A stretch of DNA of 64,000 nucleotides from Helcococcus massiliensis (GTDB taxonomy: Bacteria; Bacillota; Clostridia; Tissierellales; Peptoniphilaceae), in contig NZ_OGVE01000003.1 of the NCBI RefSeq assembly GCF_900258485.1, forward strand, positions 124,001 to 188,000, in the 5' to 3' direction. Under the pieces are notes generated by a model. The model was given only the letters and a program-made list of their open reading frames with translations. It searched no databases and was not told the DNA's origin. This document shows positions 45,275 through 55,255 of the stretch, in pieces; position 1 is the first letter of the stretch, and every line of letters begins with the position of its first letter. Made by a program: the position numbers and the translations under genes.

Positions 45275-46284
45275 TCTGAAATTTCCTTTAATTTACCTGT
45301 CAATTTATAGGGAACTCTTTTTAACTCTTCTAAGTTTCTTGCTCCCAATAAAAACATAAGTATCTTTGTCTTTTTAATAAGTCCTTCTAGGTATGCCTTA
45401 GCATGGTCATAGCCTCCATGGACTAGGTATCTTAAAAGTTCACCTGCTACTGCTACATAGTCAGCACCTAAGATCAAGGCCTTGATGATGTCCATAGAGG
45501 TCTTTATTCCACCTGATGCTATGATTTTAACATCTTGACTGACTACTCTAGCATTTAATATAGACTTGGCTGTTGGTATGCCCCAACCGTACATGTCGGA
45601 AAAATCATTCCTATAGTTACGCAAGTTTTCTATCTCTATAAAGTTTGTCCCACCATAGCCAGATAAGTCTATATAGTTAACTCCTGCTGAAACTAGTTTT
45701 TTTACAGTTTCTTGAGACATTCCCATAGCCTTTTCTTTAACTAAGACCTTGTCACCATAAACGGAAACAAGTTTTTCTATATTAGCTAAGACCCCTTCAA
45801 AATCAGCTTCATGGTCAAAACTAACAGCTTCTTGAGCTGCATTTATATATAAGGATAAAGCATTGGCCTTTACTTGGTCCATAGCTATCTTCACATCTTC
45901 TTCACTGGCCTTAGCTGATAAGTTAGATAAGATAAAAACATTTTTTTCTAGGTCATCATCAATTTCTGACAAGTAAAGTTTTGATTGTTCATCACTTGCT
46001 ATATTTTCTTGTTGAGATCCTAATTCTATAGGTATATTTAAATCTTGGGCGATATTTACAAGGATTTCATTTATTTCTAATCCTCTTTCTGTACCACCTA
46101 TCATAGATGAAATAATTAATGGAAAAGAAAAATTACTTCCCATAAATTCAGTAGTAGTATCAATATCAGCTAAATTAATTTCTGGAAGTGAATTGTGTTC
46201 AATATATACATCATCAAATAAGGTATGGCCTTGGTGGCTACCTATTAAGGAATTGTCTATATATAAGTCTTTAATATTATTCAT
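45271..46284 (-). CDS. fni: Isopentenyl-diphosphate delta-isomerase, type 2
   Basis: FMN-dependent isomerase of IPP and DMAPP. The 337-aa protein has ISSMIGGTERGLEINE (about 59), LGSQQ (about 88), VLVKEKAMGMSQETV (about 176), VNYIDLSGYGGTNFIEIE (about 199) and IIASGGIKTSMDIIKAL (about 256), all family motifs. Type 2 enzymes usually go with the mevalonate pathway. It lies between prfA and mrp and is coupled to mrp. Confidence 0.92.
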   Translation of the reverse strand: MNNIKDLYIDNSLIGSHQGHTLFDDVYIEHNSLPEINLADIDTTTEFMGSNFSFPLIISSMIGGTERGLEINEILVNIAQDLNIPIELGSQQENIASDEQSKLYLSEIDDDLEKNVFILSNLSAKASEEDVKIAMDQVKANALSLYINAAQEAVSFDHEADFEGVLANIEKLVSVYGDKVLVKEKAMGMSQETVKKLVSAGVNYIDLSGYGGTNFIEIENLRNYRNDFSDMYGWGIPTAKSILNARVVSQDVKIIASGGIKTSMDIIKALILGADYVAVAGELLRYLVHGGYDHAKAYLEGLIKKTKILMFLLGARNLEELKRVPYKLTGKLKEISE

Positions 46285-46297
46285 CTTTTTCCTCTAA

Positions 46298-47374
46298 TTA
46301 TTTTTCTTGAGATAATTCAAGCTTCTTAGTTTGGTCTTCTAATATCAAAGCATCTATCATCTCTTCAATATCCCCATCTAAAAAGTCTTGTAATTGGTGG
46401 ATTGTTTTATTTATCCTGTGGTCTGTTACTCTTGATTGAGGGAAGTTATAGGTCCTAATTTTCTCTGACCTGTCCCCTGTACCAACTTGTGATTTTCTAT
46501 CTTCTGATAAGGCCTTTTGTTGTTCTTCAAGTTCAGCTTCATAAACTCTAGCCCTTAAAATTTTCATAGCCTTGTCTTTATTTTTATGCTGTGATTTTTC
46601 ATCTTGCACAGCAACAACTATACCTGTAGGTAAGTGGGTAATACGTACAGCAGAGTCAGTTGTGTTAACGTGTTGTCCACCTGCTCCTGAAGCCCTATAG
46701 TAGTCTATTCTAATGTCTGTAGATTCATTTATTTGAACGTCAACATCCTCTGCTTCTGGTAAAACTGCAACAGTTGCTGTAGATGTATGGATACGGCCAG
46801 AAGTTTCAGTTTGTGGGACCCTTTGTACCCTATGAACACCAGATTCATATTTTAATTTTGAATAAGCACCCTCACCCTTTACCATGAAGATTACTTCTTT
46901 TACACCACCTATACCTTGATCAGAAAATTCAATTTCTTCAATTTTGAAGCCTGATTTTGAAGCATACATTTGGTACATTCTATAAAGTTCACCAGCAAAA
47001 AGTCCGGCCTCATCACCACCTGCACCTGCTCTAATTTCAACAAATACGTTTTTATGGTCGTTTGGATCTTTTGGTATAAGTAAGAATGTTATTTTTTCTT
47101 CTAATTCTTCTAATCTTTTTTCTGACTCATGTATCTCTTCATGAAGAAGGTCTAAAAACTCTTGATCTTCAGTAGCTTCTAGCATTTCTTTATTTTCGCT
47201 TATCCTGTCTTCATTCTCTCTATATTCTTCATAGGCTTTAACCAAATCTTTAAGCCCCACATATTCTCTATTTACTTGTTGCCATTTATCCATGTCAGCA
47301 AGCAAGTCAGGAGAAGCCAACTGTTTTTCTAAGTCGTAATAATGTTCCTTAGTTGATTCTAATTTTTCAAACAT
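46298..47374 (-). CDS. prfA: Peptide chain release factor 1
   Basis: Reads UAA and UAG and frees the finished peptide. The 358-aa sequence starts [40 protein letters not shown] (about 111), the stop-codon PxT-like motif ([13 protein letters not shown]) and the catalytic GGQ in [19 protein letters not shown] are present. ATG 47374 follows AAAGG. It is 49 bp after prmC, the enzyme that methylates the GGQ glutamine. Confidence 0.97.
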   Translation of the reverse strand: MFEKLESTKEHYYDLEKQLASPDLLADMDKWQQVNREYVGLKDLVKAYEEYRENEDRISENKEMLEATEDQEFLDLLHEEIHESEKRLEELEEKITFLLIPKDPNDHKNVFVEIRAGAGGDEAGLFAGELYRMYQMYASKSGFKIEEIEFSDQGIGGVKEVIFMVKGEGAYSKLKYESGVHRVQRVPQTETSGRIHTSTATVAVLPEAEDVDVQINESTDIRIDYYRASGAGGQHVNTTDSAVRITHLPTGIVVAVQDEKSQHKNKDKAMKILRARVYEAELEEQQKALSEDRKSQVGTGDRSEKIRTYNFPQSRVTDHRINKTIHQLQDFLDGDIEEMIDALILEDQTKKLELSQEK

Positions 47375-47423
47375 AAAAATCCTTTCAATAATCAATAAAT
47401 ATCATAATAATTATAGCATAAGA

Positions 47424-48251
47424 TTAGCTTGTAATGCTATCTTTTAGCCATTTGCCTGTAACTATCCTATCTTTTTCACCATAGTCTTGTAAAATTTTTA
47501 CATCATGGTAACCATTTTCTCTAAGCAAGTCGGAAATTACCTTTCCTTGGTCATAGCCTATTTCAAAATATATACTAGCTTGGTCTTTTAAATAGGACTT
47601 AGCCTGATCTATTATTTTCTCGTAAATTTCATAACCCTTTATACCACCATACAAGGCAGTTTTTGGTTCATGGTATAAAAGTTCGTCTAGTTTATCATAG
47701 TCCTCTTCGCTTATATATGGAGGATTGGAAACTATGATATCAAATCTTCCTTCTATATTTTCAAAAAGGTCAGAATGGATAAAGTCTAAATGGGCCCCAA
47801 GTTTTTCTGCATTCACCCTAGCAACTTCTAAGGCTTCTTTTGAAATATCGCAGGCACTTACTTGAAGATTATCCTTGTTTTCCAAGTCCAAACTTACGGC
47901 AATAGCACCTGATCCTGTCCCTATATCAAGTAGTTTTTTATCCTTGAGTTCTTCCTTCAATATCTCTTCCACCAGCAATTCAGTCTCTGGTCTTGGTATC
48001 AAAACATTCTCATTTACAATAAAGTCATATCCATAAAAATTCCACTTACCAATGGCATATTGAAGAGGTCTACCATCCTTTAGATCTCTTTGTATGTCTA
48101 AAAATCTATTCCATACATCATCTGAAAGTTCTAAATTTTGATTCAAAAAAATTTGTGACCTTGTCATATCTAATAGATACTGAAGAATGATTTCCGTATA
48201 TTGGTAGTCTGCCTCCAGCAAGTCTTTTATAGTCTTAGAGTTCGTCTGCAT
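47424..48251 (-). CDS. prmC: Release factor glutamine methyltransferase PrmC
   Basis: Methylates the GGQ glutamine of RF1 and RF2. The 275-aa protein has the SAM-binding DIGTGSGAIAVSL (about 113) and the glutamine-binding NPPYISEEDY (about 178). IPRPETELLVEEIL (about 87) is also typical. It overlaps the DUF1385 gene by 17 bases and precedes prfA, the standard arrangement. Confidence 0.96.
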   Translation of the reverse strand: MQTNSKTIKDLLEADYQYTEIILQYLLDMTRSQIFLNQNLELSDDVWNRFLDIQRDLKDGRPLQYAIGKWNFYGYDFIVNENVLIPRPETELLVEEILKEELKDKKLLDIGTGSGAIAVSLDLENKDNLQVSACDISKEALEVARVNAEKLGAHLDFIHSDLFENIEGRFDIIVSNPPYISEEDYDKLDELLYHEPKTALYGGIKGYEIYEKIIDQAKSYLKDQASIYFEIGYDQGKVISDLLRENGYHDVKILQDYGEKDRIVTGKWLKDSITS

Positions 48252-49134
48252 GGCTATCCTCTGGTATTACAAGTTCCATAGCTGCAATAGCTACTTCTAT
48301 CATGTCATCACTTGGTTCTTTAACAGTTCCAATATATTGGACAAACATTCCTGGTAGGGCCAATATTTTAGCAAACCTTGAATCTGACTTGCCCATCCAC
48401 CTATTTAACTCATAGGTGATTCCTACTAAAACTGGGAGGATCAAAATCCTTGTTGCAAATCTTAAGATAGGGTTTGGCCAGCCAAAAAGTGATAAAACTA
48501 GGGCTGATATCAAGACCATATTAAACATGAAAGATGTCCCACACCTAGGGTGCAATTTAGAATGTTTTCTAACATTTTCTACAGTCAATTCTTCTCCATG
48601 CTCATAGCAGGCAATAGTTTTGTGTTCTGCCCCATGGTATCTAAATACTCTTTTTATGTCCTTTATTTGAGATATGGACATTATATATATCAAAAAGAAA
48701 ATAACTCTTATAAAGCCTTCTATCAGGTTCAATACAAATATCGAATTAATTTTATCTGCAAATAAATTAGAAATCCATGTTGGTACAAAGAAAAATAGGG
48801 CTATGAAAAGTCCTGTAACCAATATGGATAAAATTGAAAAGAAAAAGTCTGCTAATTTACTGGTCTTCTTTTCCTCTTCTGGATAATAAGATAAAGAATA
48901 ATCTATAGCCTTTGTACCATTTCTAAGAGCATCCCATAAAATCCCCATTCCTCTTAAAAATGGTAGCTTAAAAATAGGATATTTTTCTGCTATAGTTGTT
49001 CTTTCTACTATTTTTGCTTCAATTTCTCCATCGGGTTTTCTCACAGCTATTGAACTAACAAAAGGTCCCTTCATAAGTATGCCTTCAAAAAGAGCCTGAC
49101 CCCCTATGGAAGTTTTTTTAATGTCTCTACTCAT
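48235..49134 (-). CDS. DUF1385 family membrane protein
   Basis: A 299-aa membrane protein of the DUF1385 group. The start IGGQALFEGILMKGP (about 11-25), GMGILWDALRNGTKA (about 64) and HGAEHKTIACYEHGEELTVE (about 168) are family motifs, with about four membrane segments. The function of the family is not known. In Bacillota it is often next to rpmE, prmC and prfA, as here for prmC/prfA. AAGGAG precedes the ATG pair; I take the second. Confidence 0.9.
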   Translation of the reverse strand: MSRDIKKTSIGGQALFEGILMKGPFVSSIAVRKPDGEIEAKIVERTTIAEKYPIFKLPFLRGMGILWDALRNGTKAIDYSLSYYPEEEKKTSKLADFFFSILSILVTGLFIALFFFVPTWISNLFADKINSIFVLNLIEGFIRVIFFLIYIMSISQIKDIKRVFRYHGAEHKTIACYEHGEELTVENVRKHSKLHPRCGTSFMFNMVLISALVLSLFGWPNPILRFATRILILPVLVGITYELNRWMGKSDSRFAKILALPGMFVQYIGTVKEPSDDMIEVAIAAMELVIPEDSHADEL

Positions 49135-49239
49135 CATAAACTCCTTAATTATCAATAATTAATTTTATCACTTTAATAAGCTAATATCAAAGAAAAGACT
49201 TGTTATGTTATAATTAGATATAAAGTAAAAGGAGTGATT

Positions 49240-50706
49240 ATGAAAATAGCTATTATCGGTGGTGGAGTGACCGGATCCAATATTTTAAGACATATTTTAG
49301 ACCATAAAAATTTTAGGTCTGAAGATAAAATTTACATATTTGAAAAAAGAGATATTTTAGGACCCGGTATCCCATATGAAAAAGATACCCCAGTTAAGAT
49401 GCTGAATGTAGGTCCTAGACTCATGTCAATGGACAGAGAAACTGATGATGATTTGCAAGAATGGCTTGATAAAAATGTTGAAGAGCCTATAAATTTTGAA
49501 GGCTTAATCTCCAGAGAAGACTACGGACTTTATTTAAGAGACTATTTTAAGAAATATTATGAATCAGAAAATGTAGAAATCATAAAAGAAGCAGTTACTG
49601 ATTTAGACCTTGTCGGTGAAAAGTTTAAGCTTAAAACTAAAGAATATTTAGATATAGAATTTGATACAGTTTTTCTAGCCCTAGGCCATCCAGACTACAA
49701 TGATTTTTATGATTTAAAAGGAATAGATAATTATATCCATAATCCATACTTAATGGAAGAAAAATTATCAGATTTAGACAAGGATGCAAAAATTGGAATC
49801 ATAGGCGCCGGTGCCTCTTCAGTAGATGTTTTTAGGTATCTTTCTCTAGTACTTAAACCAGAAAAGGCCTTTGAATTTTTTGTGATAAATAGTGAAATAA
49901 CCAAGTTTCCATCCATTCCTCTTAAAGATAAGAGCAAATTCAAATTTTCTATATCCTATGATTGGATAAGAGAAAGTATAAATACAGATACTGGATTTAT
50001 AGCACTAGAAGACGCATTAAATAAAGTTGATGGTGATTTGAAAGCTGCGGGAGTTGATATCCTAAAATCTTATGAAAAATATAAGGATATTGATACATAT
50101 GAAGGCTATCAAAAATTGATTTATGAAAAACCTTATGACTTACAAGTCTTGCATTATTACTTCGGTCTCATTTCTAAGTACCATGCACAAATATTTGGAC
50201 TCTTATCAAAACTTGACCAAGAAAAATATCTGAATGAATACCATAAGGTATTTGATATATTCTTCACCCTGGTACCTATGAAAACTAGCCAGTGGATTAT
50301 AGATAGCATAAATGAAGGAAAAGTTATCTTTAACAAGGGATTGAAAGAAATTGAACATAAAGATGGTAAATTTGTAGTTACTGGTGAAGAGGTGAAGGAA
50401 GTTGATTACCTGATTAATACTACAGGATTTAACCTAGACCTAATGGAAAATGCTAAAGAGAATATTTTAATTAAAAATCTACTTAATAAAAAGATTATTT
50501 CAAGCCAAGATTCCGCTAAAGGAATAAATGTAAAATGGCCAGATTCAAGTATCTTATCTAACAAGTATGGAGAAATTAGAAACCTTATTTCTATAGGCTT
50601 CTACCAAAGCGGCTTACACTATATGCCAAATGGCGCCTTGACCATGAGAGAGATAAGCAAGATTGCTATAGATAAGTATATGGAAGAAGTGTATTTAGGA
50701 TTGTAA
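49240..50706 (+). CDS. FAD/NAD(P)-binding protein (NAD_binding_9 type)
   Basis: A 488-aa predicted flavoprotein. The N-terminus IAIIGGGVTGSNILRHI is a dinucleotide-binding motif, and GPGIPYEKDTPVKMLNVGPR follows at about 44. A second Rossmann site IGIIGAGASSVDVFRYL is near 180. The C-terminal NTTGFNLD and FYQSGLHYMPNGALTMREI suggest a substrate pocket. This matches the uncharacterised NAD_binding_9 (PF13454-like) proteins. ATG 49240 follows AAAGGAGTG; a GTG six bases earlier is inside that site. It stands alone. Confidence 0.85.
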   Translation: MKIAIIGGGVTGSNILRHILDHKNFRSEDKIYIFEKRDILGPGIPYEKDTPVKMLNVGPRLMSMDRETDDDLQEWLDKNVEEPINFEGLISREDYGLYLRDYFKKYYESENVEIIKEAVTDLDLVGEKFKLKTKEYLDIEFDTVFLALGHPDYNDFYDLKGIDNYIHNPYLMEEKLSDLDKDAKIGIIGAGASSVDVFRYLSLVLKPEKAFEFFVINSEITKFPSIPLKDKSKFKFSISYDWIRESINTDTGFIALEDALNKVDGDLKAAGVDILKSYEKYKDIDTYEGYQKLIYEKPYDLQVLHYYFGLISKYHAQIFGLLSKLDQEKYLNEYHKVFDIFFTLVPMKTSQWIIDSINEGKVIFNKGLKEIEHKDGKFVVTGEEVKEVDYLINTTGFNLDLMENAKENILIKNLLNKKIISSQDSAKGINVKWPDSSILSNKYGEIRNLISIGFYQSGLHYMPNGALTMREISKIAIDKYMEEVYLGL

Positions 50707-50711
50707 ATTAA

Positions 50712-50760
50712 AAACTGACTTCAAGTTATTCAACACAACTTAAAGTCAGTTTATTTTTTT
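50712..50760. terminator. Terminator between the flavoprotein gene and ahpF
   Basis: AAACTGACTT pairs with AAGTCAGTTT, with inner AAGTT/AACTT, followed by TATTTTTTTTT on the plus strand. Confidence 0.85.
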
Positions 50761-50764
50761 TTAT

Positions 50765-52303
50765 TTATACTCTACCCTGTCTTAGTAAGTAGTTATAAGC
50801 ACCTAAAGATGCTGTAGCACCAGATCCTGCTGCTATTATGATTTGTTTGTAAACTACATCTGTACAGTCACCAGCGGCGTAAACTCCTTCTACTGAAGTC
50901 AAGCCTTGGTTATCAATGATTATTTCTCCACGCTTGTTTAATTCTAAGCTGGATCCTAACCATTCTGTATGTGGAACTAAACCTACTTGGATAAAGCATC
51001 CTGCTATATCTATGCTAGTTTCTTCTCCACTTTGCCTATCTTTAAATACTACTTGTTCTACCTTACCATCACCTAATAAAGCTTGGGTATTTGCATTTAA
51101 ATATACTTTTACATTATCTAATTCTTTCAACCTATCCTGCAATACTTGGTCAGCTGTTAATCTATCATCAAATTGAATCAAGTGAACTTCCTTAGCAATA
51201 CCTGCTAGGTCTAGGGCAGATTCAACTCCAGAGTTTCCTCCACCTATAACAGCTACAGGTTTATCCTTAAATAAAGGACCATCACAGTGAACACAATAAG
51301 CTACACCCTTGTTTTTGAATTCTATTTCTCCAGGTATACCTATTAGTCTCCATCCAGCACCTGTAGCTATAACAATTGTTTTAGCCTTTAGCACATCTCC
51401 ATTGTCAAGACTTACTTCGATCAAGTCGTCTTTCTTATATATGCCTGTAGCCTTATATCCTTCTAAAACTTCTACTGGATAAGATTCAACATGAGCCTTA
51501 GCTTCAGTCATAAATTTAGGACCTTCTGTTTCTTGGATTCCTAAAATATTGTTTATTTCAAGTGTATCATTCACCTGTCCACCAAATTTATCAGCTAAAA
51601 GTCCGGTACGTATACCCTTTCTAACTGAATAGATAGCTGCTGACATAGCTGCAGGTCCACCACCTATAACTAGGGTATCATAAACACCTTTGTCTGCTAG
51701 GGATTCTCTAGAATCTTCTCCTAAAATCATATCTAGGATTTCTTCTATACTACGTTTACCACCAAATATCTCTTGGCCATTTAGGTAAACTGTTGGAACA
51801 GCCATGATTGATTTTTCTTCAACTAGAATTTGGAAGGTTCCACCCTCAATCATAGTATTGGAAATTTTTGGATTTAACACAGCCATTATATTTAAGGCTT
51901 GTACGACTTCAGGACAGTTGTGACAGGTCAAGCTCACAAATGTTTCAAAATGTAGGTCTTGGTCAATCTTTTTAATCTTGTCAATTAGTTTTTGGTCAAT
52001 CTTTGGTTGTCTTCCTCCAACTTGTAAAAGAGCAAGTACGAATGATTCAAACTCGTGTCCCATTGGTACACCAGCAAAAACTACTCCTGAAGGTCCATCT
52101 TCCCTATCTAATGAAAATGATGGACTAAGTTCTAAGCTTCCTTCTTCTAAAGTTAGTTTGTCTGATAAAGAAACAACCTCTTCAAGAAATTCTTTCATTT
52201 CTTTTGAATTGTCACTATCATCCAAGGAAACTCTCAAAGTTAACTTATTTTCTAATAGCTCTAAGTATTGGGCTAGTTGATTTTTTAAATCACTAGATAA
52301 CAT
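50765..52303 (-). CDS. ahpF: Alkyl hydroperoxide reductase subunit F
   Basis: Flavoprotein that reduces AhpC using NAD(P)H. The 512-aa protein has an N-terminal double thioredoxin-like domain with CHNCP (about 131-135). The FAD site VIGGGPAAMSAAIYSVRKG is at about 212, the active dithiol CVHCDGP at about 348, NADH site AVIGGGNSGVESALDL at about 362, and the final AAGDCTDV near 480. It shares one base with the ahpC stop and is co-transcribed. Confidence 0.95.
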   Translation of the reverse strand: MLSSDLKNQLAQYLELLENKLTLRVSLDDSDNSKEMKEFLEEVVSLSDKLTLEEGSLELSPSFSLDREDGPSGVVFAGVPMGHEFESFVLALLQVGGRQPKIDQKLIDKIKKIDQDLHFETFVSLTCHNCPEVVQALNIMAVLNPKISNTMIEGGTFQILVEEKSIMAVPTVYLNGQEIFGGKRSIEEILDMILGEDSRESLADKGVYDTLVIGGGPAAMSAAIYSVRKGIRTGLLADKFGGQVNDTLEINNILGIQETEGPKFMTEAKAHVESYPVEVLEGYKATGIYKKDDLIEVSLDNGDVLKAKTIVIATGAGWRLIGIPGEIEFKNKGVAYCVHCDGPLFKDKPVAVIGGGNSGVESALDLAGIAKEVHLIQFDDRLTADQVLQDRLKELDNVKVYLNANTQALLGDGKVEQVVFKDRQSGEETSIDIAGCFIQVGLVPHTEWLGSSLELNKRGEIIIDNQGLTSVEGVYAAGDCTDVVYKQIIIAAGSGATASLGAYNYLLRQGRV

Positions 52304-52872
52304 TATATTTTACCTACTAAGTCTAAACCTGGTGTCAATGCCTTACCTGTTTCTTTCCATTTTGCAGGGCAAGCTTCACCTGGGTTTTTTCTAACGAATT
52401 GAGCAGCTTTTACCTTGTCTACTAAAACAGAAGCATCTCTACCAATACCGTCAGCATTGATTTCTGCTGTTTGTACAACTCCATCTGGATCGATTAAGAA
52501 TGTACCTCTTTGTGATAAACCTAATTCTTCATCTAAAACATCAAATGCTAATGATAATTTTTGACTTGGGTCAGCAAGCATTGTGTACTCAATTGAGCTT
52601 ATAGCATCTGAATGGTCATGCCATGCCTTGTGAGTAAAGTGTGTATCTGTTGATGCAGAATATACCTCTACTCCTAAATCTTGTAAGGTCTTGTATTGAC
52701 CTTGTAAATCTTCTAATTCTGTTGGACATACAAATGAGAAGTCTGCTGGATAAAAGCATAAGATTGTCCATTTACCCATGAAATCTTCATTTGTTACCTT
52801 AACAAATTCTTCTTTTTTTGGATCATATCCATCTACACTAAATTCTTGTATTTTTTTTCCTATTAATGACAT
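52303..52872 (-). CDS. ahpC: Alkyl hydroperoxide reductase subunit C (peroxiredoxin)
   Basis: Two-Cys peroxiredoxin that destroys peroxides. The 189-aa protein has the peroxidatic Cys in [14 protein letters not shown] (about 40-53) and the resolving Cys in [10 protein letters not shown] (about 165-174). ATG 52872 follows AAAGGGGG; an earlier in-frame ATG lacks a site. It precedes ahpF in the usual order. A region of about 100 bp upstream ends at the rpmE terminator. Confidence 0.96.
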   Translation of the reverse strand: MSLIGKKIQEFSVDGYDPKKEEFVKVTNEDFMGKWTILCFYPADFSFVCPTELEDLQGQYKTLQDLGVEVYSASTDTHFTHKAWHDHSDAISSIEYTMLADPSQKLSLAFDVLDEELGLSQRGTFLIDPDGVVQTAEINADGIGRDASVLVDKVKAAQFVRKNPGEACPAKWKETGKALTPGLDLVGKI

Positions 52873-52960
52873 AATTTTTCCCCCTTTAAAATCATTGATA
52901 CCCATATTTTAAAAAAGATATCTTATTTAAATTATATAGGATAGGCATTTTATATTCAAT

Positions 52961-52989
52961 AAAAAAGAGACCAGATAAAATCTGGTCTC
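52961..52989 (-). terminator. Terminator after rpmE
   Basis: GAGACCAGAT pairs with ATCTGGTCTC around three A/T and is followed by six T on the minus strand. Confidence 0.92.
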
Positions 52990-53002
52990 CGGATTTCTAT
53001 AA

Positions 53003-53206
53003 TTAGTCCATCTTGTATTTTTTCTTGAATTTTTCAACTCTACCACCACGCTCAGCTGTTCTTTGCTTTCCTGTATAGAATGGATGGCAATTTGAACATA
53101 CTTCTACTTTGATATCTTCCATTGTAGATGTAGTAGTAAAAGATGTACCACATGTTTGGCAAGTAACTTGCGCTTCATATGTCTTTGGATGTAAATCTTG
53201 TTTCAT
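53003..53206 (-). CDS. rpmE: 50S ribosomal protein L31
   Basis: A 67-aa ribosomal protein starting [20 protein letters not shown]. It keeps four zinc ligands (CQTC and CSNC), so it is the Zn-bound C+ type. The C-terminal [10 protein letters not shown] is typical. It is a single-gene unit with a strong terminator. Confidence 0.96.
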   Translation of the reverse strand: MKQDLHPKTYEAQVTCQTCGTSFTTTSTMEDIKVEVCSNCHPFYTGKQRTAERGGRVEKFKKKYKMD

Positions 53207-53283
53207 CTTTTCACCTCTTTCACTTAATTTCTCATTTAACTACTGAATTATAGCACATATATTTCATCTTTTCAAGGATAACA

Positions 53284-54291
53284 TTAATATCCATCTGGAT
53301 TTATACTTTGCCAATTCCAAGCATCTACTGCTGCTTGGTCTATGTCAAATTTTGCTTCCCAGCCAAGTTCTTCTTTCGCCTTAGACGCATCACAATATGC
53401 TTCGGCTAAGTCACCAGGTCTTCTTTCCTTGATTTCATAAGGAATTTTATTGCCTACAGCTTTTTCATAGGCATCTTTTACTTCTAAAACTGAAGATCCC
53501 TTACCTGTACCTAGGTTATAAACATTTATTCCTTCCTCTTCTAATTTAGAAAGTCCAGCTATATGACCCTTGGCTAGGTCCACTATATGAATATAGTCTC
53601 TGACCCCTGTACCATCCTTGGTATCATAATCATCTCCAAATATGCCAAGTTTTTCAAGTTTTCCAATAGCAACTTGGGTTATATAAGGAGTTAGGTTGTT
53701 TGGTATCCCCTTTGGATCTTCTCCTATAAGGCCTGAAGGATGAGCTCCCACAGGATTGAAATATCTAAATATAACTATATGCCAGCTTGGATCTGATACA
53801 TATAAGTCTTGTAAAATTTGCTCGATAAACCACTTAGACCATCCATAAGGATTGCTTGGTTTACCCACTTCATAAGACTCTTTTAGAGGAACATTTGTAT
53901 TGTCTCCATAGACTGTAGCAGATGATGAGAAAATAATCTTCTTAACGCCATTATCTCTCATAACTTCTAAAAGAATTGTTGTCCCACCTATGTTGTTATC
54001 ATAATATTCTATAGGCTTCCTTACAGATTCACCAACAGCTTTTAGTCCAGCTAGATGAATAACTGATTCAATATTTTCATTTTTAAATACATGGTCTAGG
54101 TCTTCCCTATCTCTTAAGTCACCCTTATAAAACTTAGGACTTTTACCTGTAATTTCTTTGATCCTATCAAGTACTTTTTCCGATGAATTAGATAGGTTGT
54201 CAAATATTACAACTTCTTTTCCTAGGGTTAAAAGTTCAACTGCTATATGTGAACCTATATAGCCTGCTCCACCTGTTAATAGTATAGACAT
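53284..54291 (-). CDS. galE: UDP-glucose 4-epimerase
   Basis: Interconverts UDP-glucose and UDP-galactose, giving sugar precursors for surface glycans. The 335-aa protein has the NAD motif LTGGAGYIGSHIAVELL (about 4-20), the catalytic Ser/Tyr pair in SSSATVYG and NPYGWSKWF, and GTGKGSSVLEV near 258. It stands just before the exopolysaccharide locus but is separately transcribed and divergent from the PP-loop gene. RBS is GGAGC. Confidence 0.95.
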   Translation of the reverse strand: MSILLTGGAGYIGSHIAVELLTLGKEVVIFDNLSNSSEKVLDRIKEITGKSPKFYKGDLRDREDLDHVFKNENIESVIHLAGLKAVGESVRKPIEYYDNNIGGTTILLEVMRDNGVKKIIFSSSATVYGDNTNVPLKESYEVGKPSNPYGWSKWFIEQILQDLYVSDPSWHIVIFRYFNPVGAHPSGLIGEDPKGIPNNLTPYITQVAIGKLEKLGIFGDDYDTKDGTGVRDYIHIVDLAKGHIAGLSKLEEEGINVYNLGTGKGSSVLEVKDAYEKAVGNKIPYEIKERRPGDLAEAYCDASKAKEELGWEAKFDIDQAAVDAWNWQSINPDGY

Positions 54292-54394
54292 GATTGTGCT
54301 CCTTTTCTCTTATTCTAGCTAATTATAACATATTTTTAAAATTGAAAACAAGGATGCATTGTGATAATATTGTTTTGTTATAAAGGAGTGTTTA

Positions 54395-55213
54395 ATGGAA
54401 AACGAAAAATATACCGCCAAGGTAATGTGGACTGGTGGACTTGACTCAACTTTAAGAGTTTTACAATTATCTTATTATGATATCGACATACAGCCATATT
54501 ATATTTATATAAGAAAAAGAAAGACAAGAGATAAAGAAATAAAAACTGTAAATAAACTTGCAGAAATGATTAAGGATAGACCTAGCACAAAGGCTAATAT
54601 ACTACCACTAATTATCTTAGATGAAGATGATTTTAGACCTATAGACCAAGATATAATTGATGCTTATAAAAGATTAATAAAAACACAGCATATATCTTTT
54701 CAAAATATATTATTGTCGCAAGTAACAAGGACTATTCCTGGACTAGAGATTAGTTTTGAAAGAACTAAAGATGCTGATGAAAGTCTCATTGTTGACAGCG
54801 TAATCACTCAAAAGGGCTTAAGGGAGCAAGTTGATGAAACGGGCGAAATATATTATTTCATTACTGAAGAAACAGGCATAGACGCCGCCACAGTTTTTGG
54901 AAATTATAAGTTTCCAAAAAGGATTATAGAAAAAACTAAAGAAGAAGAAATTGAAGAATTTAAGGAATTAGATGCTATGGATATGGCCAAAAGTACCTGG
55001 TTTTGTCAAAACCCTGTAGGAGATGAAGCTTGTGGATACTGCCTAGTATGTAGAAATACAGTTGAAGAACTTGGCACTTGGAGACTGACTGAGGCTGGTA
55101 AAAAGAGGCATAAACACTGGAGATATCACCTATTAAAGCACAAAATCAAAAAAGGATTTAGTTTGCTTTCAAAAGGAAGTCTAATTAAATACTTCAAAAA
55201 CAAATATAAATAG
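54395..55213 (+). CDS. QueC-like PP-loop ATPase, unassigned role
   Basis: A 272-aa protein. The PP-loop MWTGGLDSTLRVLQL is at about residues 11-25, a variant of SGGxDS. A Cys cluster FCQNPVGDEACGYCLVCRNT (about 206-225) resembles the zinc site of QueC. The remaining sequence is charged, and no tRNA-binding domain is visible. QueC itself makes preQ0, but no other queuosine synthesis gene is adjacent and the C-terminus (about 40 residues, very basic) differs. Located at the edge of the polysaccharide genes and divergent from galE, it might adenylate and amidate a sugar-acid. AAGGAG precedes the ATG. Confidence 0.75.
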   Translation: MENEKYTAKVMWTGGLDSTLRVLQLSYYDIDIQPYYIYIRKRKTRDKEIKTVNKLAEMIKDRPSTKANILPLIILDEDDFRPIDQDIIDAYKRLIKTQHISFQNILLSQVTRTIPGLEISFERTKDADESLIVDSVITQKGLREQVDETGEIYYFITEETGIDAATVFGNYKFPKRIIEKTKEEEIEEFKELDAMDMAKSTWFCQNPVGDEACGYCLVCRNTVEELGTWRLTEAGKKRHKHWRYHLLKHKIKKGFSLLSKGSLIKYFKNKYK

Positions 55214-55214
55214 A

Positions 55215-55255
55215 AAAAAACTAATCTCACATAAAAAATGTGAGATTAGTTTTTT
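55215..55255. terminator. Bidirectional terminator between the PP-loop gene and the DHHW gene
   Basis: ACTAATCTCAC pairs with GTGAGATTAGT and is flanked by A- and T-runs of six, between convergent genes. Confidence 0.9.

Noticed and set aside
49234-49239. Upstream GTG start for the flavoprotein gene
   Set aside because: The GTG is part of the AAAGGAGTG ribosome site; the ATG six bases later is better placed.
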